Part shown: positions 57,330 through 64,000 of the stretch, in pieces
How the letters are laid out: each line of letters opens with the position of its first letter
Position numbering within the stretch: position 1 is the stretch's first letter
Assembly (NCBI GenBank): GCA_032629725.1
Contig: JAFEVB010000014.1
Location: 620,001 to 684,000, forward strand
DNA: 64,000 bases
Direction of reading: 5' to 3'
Origin: Gremmenia infestans
Lineage: Eukaryota > Ascomycota > Leotiomycetes > Helotiales > Hamatocanthoscyphaceae
Notes under the pieces: generated by a model
Databases searched by the model: none
The model's input: the letters and a program-made list of their open reading frames with translations, nothing else
What the model was told of the DNA's origin: nothing
Program-made: the position numbers and the translations under genes

Positions 57330-58085
57330 ATATGAAGATAGGGGGGGTGGGATTGTTGATTGTAGATATACGAGAACTCACATAAGCTTGCTAGTCTTTT
57401 ACTTGAGGGTTTCGGATATGCGTGAGGTGTGTTTGTGTGAACTTGCGGGTATTGAACTTATAGGTTGAGTTGTGTATAACGCTGCGTTTCCTACGCTGTG
57501 GGGTAGAAAGGGGAAGTCGTCTTTGGTGACACAAGTATAAGTGTAACCCCAATCGTTTACATGCAGTGTCTAGACTCCCCTCCCCTCCCCTACCTAGCCA
57601 CTATCAAAACCCTCGAATCGCTTTTCAATTACTTAGCTCACCTAATATATTATCCTACTATTATTCAGGAACACTACACCCAACTAACATCAACCTTTTG
57701 CTTCATCAATCCTCAAGTAACTAAACCCATCATCTCCTCCCTATTCGCAACCCTTCCCGCTACACCATCAAAAGTCCTTCCAGTGCACACCTAACATCTC
57801 TTGGGGAAAAAAGCCTCCTGTGTAGGATGAAAAGCATGGGATATCAGAGTTTACATGAACTTCATTCCTATGTAGCTATGTTATAGCGGGTTTGAGTGCT
57901 AGGGAATTCAAATGCTCGGCTGGGTTTTAGGGCTGATGGATAGATAGAGGGATAGAGGGATGGGATTGGGAGGTTGAGAAGCAGGAATGGGATTGTGAAT
58001 CTGTAAGGTGTGCATGAATGTGTGGTTCATAGTGGGGGTATGAATCGAGGGAGAGAAAAGAAAAGAAAAGCAACACTATCAAGTT
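57330..58085. other. intergenic region left of the relic
   Basis: MAPEG 3' region. Short frames only; an AAAAG repeat lies near 58,055. Nothing further recognised. Confidence 0.5.
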
Positions 58086-58089
58086 ATGC

Positions 58090-58930
58090 TGGGGTGGAAA
58101 GAGGTTGCTTCTGCTGCCATGATTAATCGCATTATTCTGTTTTCATTCTGTAGCAAATATCGGCGTGGAAATCCCATCTATTGCAGTACTAAGGTAAAGA
58201 GTATATCAATATGTATATATTTATATATCCTTCAAGATAAACTATCTATACAGGTACGATTGTTTTTAAAGAAAAGGCTTTTCTAAAATAACAGTAACAC
58301 TTTTTTATACAGTAGTAAAACATAGCAAGAGCTTTACACATCAAAGATATAGTAGAGTATGGTTTGACTAGAGTGGTACAAAATATATATCAGCTAAATA
58401 ATTGGGTACAAGTAGATATGGTCATACGCGGTTTTCAGAAAGCAAATTACTAAGGAAAGTTCTTTAGATACTACGATATAGACACTTCTAGCTGCTGGGA
58501 TCTTTAAGCCTGGCAAAATTATATATTACAGAAAGACGTAAGCTGATTGACAACACTATACGCTACCTTGGAATATGCATTGATTAGCCTTCGCTATTTT
58601 AGACTTTTCCTTGTGTCACTGGAAGCATTGGAAGAATCAAGGGATATTGACGTTTTATCATTTCGTTATGACAAGCTTGATTAATTAAATTGAACTGAAG
58701 CACCATCTGCCTAGTGAAATTTAGACCTATAGAAAGCTCGCTAGCAATACTCGCTGATATTGTTATAGGGGTAAAATTATAATCATATGCTTAGGAAAAG
58801 CAGATTATGGAAATTGACAGTTTCGGGAATACAAAAGTATAGTAGAGACAGAAGGTAGAGCCAATGCCTAGCTTTCTCCTGAGCGAGAGTTCCTCACTTC
58901 CACTAGGAATAAACCGGAATAATAACGAGG
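58090..58930 (+). mobile_element. degenerate mobile-element relic (RIP-like)
   Basis: About 840 bases, clearly more AT-rich than its neighbours. One frame reads as protein-like between many stops: segments such as LLAAGIFKPGK, LDFSLCHWKHWKNQG and FREYKSIVETEGRANA are separated by TAA, TAG and TGA codons that could each derive from CAA, CAG or CGA by C-to-T change. That is the footprint of repeat-induced point mutation on a former coding mobile element. I could not name the element family and saw no terminal repeats. Confidence 0.45.
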
Positions 58931-59036
58931 TATATGGAACTGAAAAGTGGGAACGAGTCAAGAAAGTACTTCTTAATCAAACCTATATTTCTCAGTAAAT
59001 ATGACTCGACATGAGATAAACACTAAATATGTATAC

Positions 59037-59969
59037 CTAAAGCCGCTCTGAAATCCACGACCACCATTTATCAACAACAGCACCCTCACCCCCAGCAACG
59101 TTACCCCCCGAAACCTCAACCACAACATCAAACTCCTCCATCTGCTTAAACCTAAACTCCGTACTCCCCACCTCTCCCAACCACTCATCCCTATCCCCCT
59201 CATCCTCCATCCCAATCCCCGAATCCAGCAAGCCCTTACTCCTCGAACTCCTAACCTTGGATATCTCCGTCTCCAAACTGCTCTTCACAAGCGAAGCAGG
59301 GAGTGCCGTAAACAAATCTCCCTTATTCGCCGCTATCAAGATGGGAATCTCTTTCAACGCTTTCACGGCTTTGTTTTTGCTCTCGCTCCTCTTTTGCAGC
59401 ACAAGGAGAATGTCGTGTAGATAGTCGGCTGTATGTCTTAATCCCTCATCTCCAGCGGACAGCGTAGCGGCGTCTACGACGAATATTATGCCCTTTAGGT
59501 TCTGGGGGTTGGTGATGTTGGCGAGGGCATGGTGGCGCAGCTTCCCATGGCCTGGAGTGTCGATGAGGAGGAATTTCTTATGCGTGAGGTTTGTAGGGTC
59601 GTTGACGGAGCGGTATTTGTCTGAGGAGGCGAGAGTGCCGACTGGGAGGTGGCATTCGGCGGAGATGGGGGCTTGAGAAGTGTGTGTTTGAGCGGCAGAT
59701 GTGCCGCGCTCGAACTGGATTTTATATTAGTATTTTACCCAGGGCTTCTTAATAGGGAAAGGAGAATCATTTACAAGAGTTAGGAGAGACGTCTTCCCAG
59801 AACCACTGGGACCGATGAGCAGTATTGAGGGGAGAGTTGTCAGGCCGCTTGCTCGAAAGACGAACGAATGTAGGAAGAGTGGTATGCTGAGGACCAGGAG
59901 GACACCGACGATGAGCGCGACAGGTGATGGGCTCATTAGGGCATGCGCCCAATCTGCAACTGTAGACAT
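59037..59969 (-). CDS. SRP102: signal recognition particle receptor beta subunit
   Basis: Two exons, 59969-59775 and 59714-59037, give 290 residues. An N-terminal membrane segment (VALIVGVLLVLSIPLFL) anchors it in the ER. GTPase motifs follow in order: the P-loop GPSGSGKTS, the switch region around LPVGTLASSDKYRSV, DTPGHGKLR (G3), and AANKGDLF (the NKxD equivalent). The intron lies directly after TSLLTL and restores FERG. It partners with SRP receptor alpha (SRP101) to dock ribosome-SRP complexes on the ER. ATG 59969 (MSTVADWAH) is preferred over the open frame to 60032, which carries no ATG near the conserved start. It is divergent from AKR1, 297 bases away. Confidence 0.94.
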
Positions 59970-60266
59970 TCTGCCTCTATTCCCGATAATTTCGAGTGTT
60001 ACTATCGCAAAGGCTACAATGACTAGGTGCAAGGCTTCGAGCTGAACAACCCGCGCCGCGGCGCACTAAAATCTTTCGATGCAGGGGGTACGCTCAGCCT
60101 CGTTTATGACCCGTCAGCTTCAAGTAATCCAATTTCAAAGCGCCGACTCAAACTTCCACCATGTGCGTGTCCTTCTCACGAATATAATTTATTTTTTTGT
60201 TTCGACAACGAGTAACGAAGTGACGGATCTTGGAGGCTTGAATTTACTCTGCGACTCGACCCAGGC

Positions 60267-62711
60267 ATGGCTGATGAGGACAAGCAGTCGAGTTCTACGA
60301 GTGCAATTGGGACAGCGGACATGATGGGGCCAACTGGGAAAGCATTGGCAGCAACACCGAAATTGAGTGATGATGACCATGTTGAGATGGAGGAGATAAT
60401 ATCCTCAGGGTCGCCAGTGAACCCTGATGAAGATATTATGCAGCTTGCGCGACTCGGTGATATCCAGGGGATAGAGAAGCTCTTTGATAGTGGGAAGTTT
60501 GATGGTACATATGCTGATGCAGAGGGGATTACGCCTCTACACGTATGTATCTATACTCCAAAGGAGCTCTGGGACAATTACTGATATTCCTTTCAGTGGG
60601 CTGCTATCAACAACCAATACGCCATGTGCCAATTTCTACTCAAGGCTGGCGCAGATGTCAATAAGAAAGGAGGGGAATCAGTTGCTACACCTGCAATGTG
60701 GGCAGCTCAAAGGTGTCATTATTATACGGTTCATCTTTTGCTCGAAAACGGCGCAGATCCTCTTGTCACAGATATCCAGGGCTACAATATCCTTCACCTC
60801 GCAACATTCGAAGGGAACATCTTCCTACTCGTCTTACTCCTACACCAAAATATCTCGGTTGACATTCCAGACCGCCATGGACATACTGCGCTCATGTGGG
60901 CTGCGTACAAGGGGTTCCCGGCATGCGTGGATCTATTCCTGAGATGGGGAGCAGATGTTCATGCTGCGGATGAGACGGGATTTACGGCATTGCATTGGGC
61001 TCTTGTCAAAGGATCCCAAGGTTGCATCCAGAAGTTAGTCGAATACGGGGCTGATCGATTTGCGGAAACTTCGATGGGAAAGACACCCGCAGTCACAGCA
61101 TCAGAAATGAAGACGGAGAGGACATGGCACCGAGCATTACGAGAGTGCGGGTATGAGGAGGATGGAAAGCCAAAGACAATTGACTTCCCGATGAGTTCGT
61201 GGTTGTTACAAAATAAGCGGAGCTTTATGAACAAGTTCTTCTTTTTCTTCCCGTTCTTGATTATATGGCTTATGGTTATGATTTCAAGCCATATGGTGGT
61301 GTACGCGGGCGTACCTATAGCGTTGTTTGCTGGTTATGGTTTGCAATGGGTTGCGCAGCAAGTGATGGAATATGCGCCATCGGATATGAGGCATATGCAT
61401 AAAACTGTAAGTCTTCTGCAACATATCTAAAGACCAAAAGCTAATTATGTAGCCTTGGCTTGCAGGGATATTCGCGGCTACATTATTTTGGGTTGGGTTA
61501 AGGTGGCTGTCGACTGTCCTTCCTTGTGAGTTCGACTACCGCGAAAGAGGCTATTGCTAATCAACGTAGGGACATATTCCGCATATCCCTTCAGTAATCT
61601 TGCTTTTGGGGTGTTGTACACCCTATGTGGTTACTTTTACTTCTGCACCATGATCTACGAGCCTGGCTATGTTCCTAAGCTTGGTGGACTCGGTCCCCAA
61701 AAGGCCGTCATTGACGAGCTTTTGAGTTTATGGAAGTTCGATGAGCAGAACTTTTGCGTTCCTTGTATGGTTCGGCAGCCATTGAGAAGCAAGCACTGCA
61801 AGAGGTGCAACCGCTGTGTAGCCAAGCATGACCAGTAAGTAGTTGAAGTCTGGATTTGATTTATTACTGACTCCATGAAGTCACTGTCCTTGGGTATACA
61901 ATTGTATCGGCGTCAATAACCACAGGCACTTCTTCCTCTACTTGGTGACTTTAGAGGTGGGTATTTTGCTAATAGTAAGACTAACACTGAAATGTGAGCA
62001 TAACATGCCCGAATTTACACCGGCCGAGTCCAGCTAACGATAGCAGATTTCGAGATCCTGAGTGACAAGGCCGAAGGGAGCACTGAATGCAATATACTGG
62101 CTCCAGAGCTTTGCAAACTTGTAAACGCAGATCCATACACACTTGTCCTCATGATCTGGGCAGCTCTACAATTGACATGGGTAACTATGTTAATGTTCGT
62201 ACAGCTTGTCCAGATCTCCAGAGCCATGACAACATGGGAAAACATGCGCGGAGCAGACCATATGCATGGAAGCAAGGCTTCACAAGCCATCACCTCAGCC
62301 CTCACAACGGGCACTACCTCGCAATCTGGAGCACAAATCGGCAACACGGGTCTGGGACCAGATCCCGCCTTACCACCTACCCACGCACCCAGCGGCCACC
62401 ACCACAACCACAAGCAAGGCTGCTTCGCACAATGGAAGAAAATCCTAGGTGTCGACACATTCGTCGAGACAGCGCTCCACAAGAAAGACACCACACACCG
62501 CAATCGGAACCCCTTCTCGGCCGGTTGCCTCACAAATTGCAAAGACTTCTGGTGCGATCCGGCGCCTGTATTCGGAAAACGGGAGAACGGCGCTGCGATG
62601 CTAGGCGGGCAGGTCGTGGATTACACGGCCATGTACGAGACGCCCAGGATGATGGGTACGAGGACGAGAGGCGGTGGCTATGAGAGCGTTGCGGTGGACG
62701 ATTCTGTATGA
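60267..62711 (+). CDS. AKR1: AKR1-type palmitoyltransferase (ankyrin-DHHC)
   Basis: Exons 60267-60542, 60597-61406, 61453-61525, 61570-61834 and 61881 onward fit in phase. The last join, near 61,957-62,050, is uncertain. The N-terminal half has about six ankyrin repeats (for example GITPLHWAAINNQYAMCQFLLKAGADVN and HGHTALMWAAYKGFPACVDLFLRWGADVH). It is followed by membrane helices (FFFFFPFLIIWLMVMISSH), then the cysteine-rich block CVPCMVRQPLRSKHCKRCNRCVAKHDHHCPWVYNCIG and more helices (TLVLMIWAALQLTWVTMLMFVQL). The DHHC motif is assembled across the fifth intron and is a true DHHC, not the DHYC of budding yeast. The enzyme S-palmitoylates proteins such as YCK2 at the Golgi and is required for endocytosis. 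The tail after about residue 640 is variable. Confidence 0.93.
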
Positions 62712-63188
62712 AAAGATATATACTATACCTACCTATCTATGATTATGAGGGCGCTTGGATGGTGGGGGCGCATGAGGGATGTGGATATTTAATAGTGAAA
62801 TCAAAAATTTGTATCATGCACAAATCTTCAGAATCTTCACAACACACAAAGCATAGAACAGCACAACACAAAACAACATCAATGAAATAAAATAATGAAG
62901 TCATGCTGAATATTATATGAATGGAATTCCCTTTCCCTTCCCTGTTCTCCATACGATCCGGGACGGGAGCTGAGCTGTGTCCGGCAGCTAGCCCAGCCGC
63001 TACTTTCGTACTAGACTACTAGCAGACTACTCTAATGATCTAATCTACGGTAGGTCGGTACGGAGGTACGGAGCATGTGCCATACGGTACAGTACCTAGC
63101 AGATTTGACATTTGGAAGGGAAAGGAGATTGCGATTGCCCAACAGATTCTTCCCTCCCCTGACTCCCGGCTACTTCGGACAAGTAGAG

Positions 63189-63245
<57 letters not shown>

Positions 63246-64000
63246 CAAGGTTTGACCCGCTGGGCTGGAAGTTGGAACGTCAACGTCACTCAGGGGTAGG
63301 GTGGTATTTGGGCAAGGAAATTTTCCAGTTTGGGTTTTGGGGGTAATACAGTACTGTATGGTATTCATATATCATTTTTACTTGACTAATTAATCCATGG
63401 TAGGTATGCATTACAGTGAAAGAGACATAGCTTCACTCCCTCCCTCCCTCATAAGCCTAAGATCCTCCGTAAAACAAATCTACTGTAGGTGGTGACGGGA
63501 GTTGAAGAGGTGTACGGAGGATTTCCGTTTTTTTCCCGTACCCATACTCCGTACAGTCTCCACCCGTGCGATCGGGATAACCATGGAAGTTCACGTACCC
63601 TACTGCTGCATACAGCTTAGCGCTGTGCATAATGCCCCACTTGAGGCTGATAACAATCTGTTCTCTTCAAACGTCATCCTATCAATGCGTCGTTCGTTGG
63701 ACTGGTTTTGTGGGACCGTGGAAGGGAAAGGCTGCATTACTCGTGCTGTGCTGTGGTACTGTTCACTTGTGGCATTTTAAAGTATGCGTTTCACGGACAG
63801 CACAACAGCGATGAGGGTGAGATAGATGGATCATGGATGCAATGACCCCCACGGACTAGACCTGACTCGTTTTTCCTTTGGCACCCTTTGGCTTTGGCTG
63901 TCGGTGGACAACCTTGCGCTGTTTATTTGCGTCGGCGTCGGGCAACTAGTAGCCGGCCACTCGGAAAGTGTACTGAGTACGTCTACTTGAAAATTGAAAT
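62712..64000. other. terminal intergenic region
   Basis: No gene recognised. Contains one TACGGAGTA on the minus strand at 63,545-63,553, the GAGAGT repeat listed separately, and several TACGG-related palindromes near 63,050-63,100. Confidence 0.5.
63186..63245. repeat. GAGAGT/GAGTGA hexanucleotide microsatellite
   Basis: About nine near-perfect GAGAGT units in non-coding DNA. Probably length-polymorphic and useful as a marker. Confidence 0.9.

Noticed and set aside
63186..63245. CRISPR-like array
   Set aside because: It is a simple hexanucleotide microsatellite with no spacers, in a eukaryotic genome.

Overview
This window comes from a filamentous ascomycete (Pezizomycotina). The genes carry short GT-AG introns of about 45-120 bases with CTAAC/CTGAC-like branch points, intergenic spaces are compact, and the gene content is fungal: UstYa/DUF3328 proteins, DUF3431, ECM14 and an AKR1-type ankyrin-DHHC protein. 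A Leotiomycetes-like origin is my guess from the flavour of the proteins and is not proven by the sequence.

The window splits into two halves. Positions 1 to about 24,000 are an accessory region with wide, AT-rich gaps. It holds two convergent UstYa-like genes (124-1014 and 1377-2504), a GMC oxidoreductase (4431-6142), a large Ser/Thr-rich secreted protein (7758-9932), a small secreted protein (11358-12136), an F-box/LRR-like protein (12907-14767), a frameshifted MFS transporter pseudogene (15664-17346), a multi-ubiquitin-like protein that appears to end in a trypsin-like domain (19313-22460), and an uncharacterised protein with one C-terminal membrane segment (22519-23773). The UstYa pair, the GMC enzyme and the broken transporter resemble the tailoring part of a secondary-metabolite or ribosomal-peptide locus, but I find no core synthase, tyrosinase or repeat-type precursor.

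Positions 24,000 to 64,000 are a conserved housekeeping block: TTI1, eIF5, bifunctional thiamine enzyme THI6, an isochorismatase-family hydrolase, a DUF3431 protein, the mitochondrial succinate/fumarate carrier, twinfilin, Mediator subunit 22, tRNA pseudouridine synthase PUS1, TFIIE-alpha, a family X DNA polymerase, a Sec7-PH Arf exchange factor, the inactive carboxypeptidase homologue ECM14, a MAPEG protein, SRP receptor beta and AKR1. A stop-riddled AT-rich relic (about 58,090-58,930) looks like a mutated mobile element.

The best candidate for an undescribed system is the 965-residue protein at 19313-22460. It has about five beta-grasp (ubiquitin-like) modules, a conserved-looking linker, and a C-terminal region with a His-Asp-Ser order like that of PA-clan serine peptidases. 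A second window-scale signal is that many core genes switch from a C-rich to a G-rich sense strand inside the coding region. I read all exon joins by eye from splice signals and reading phase. No database search was run.
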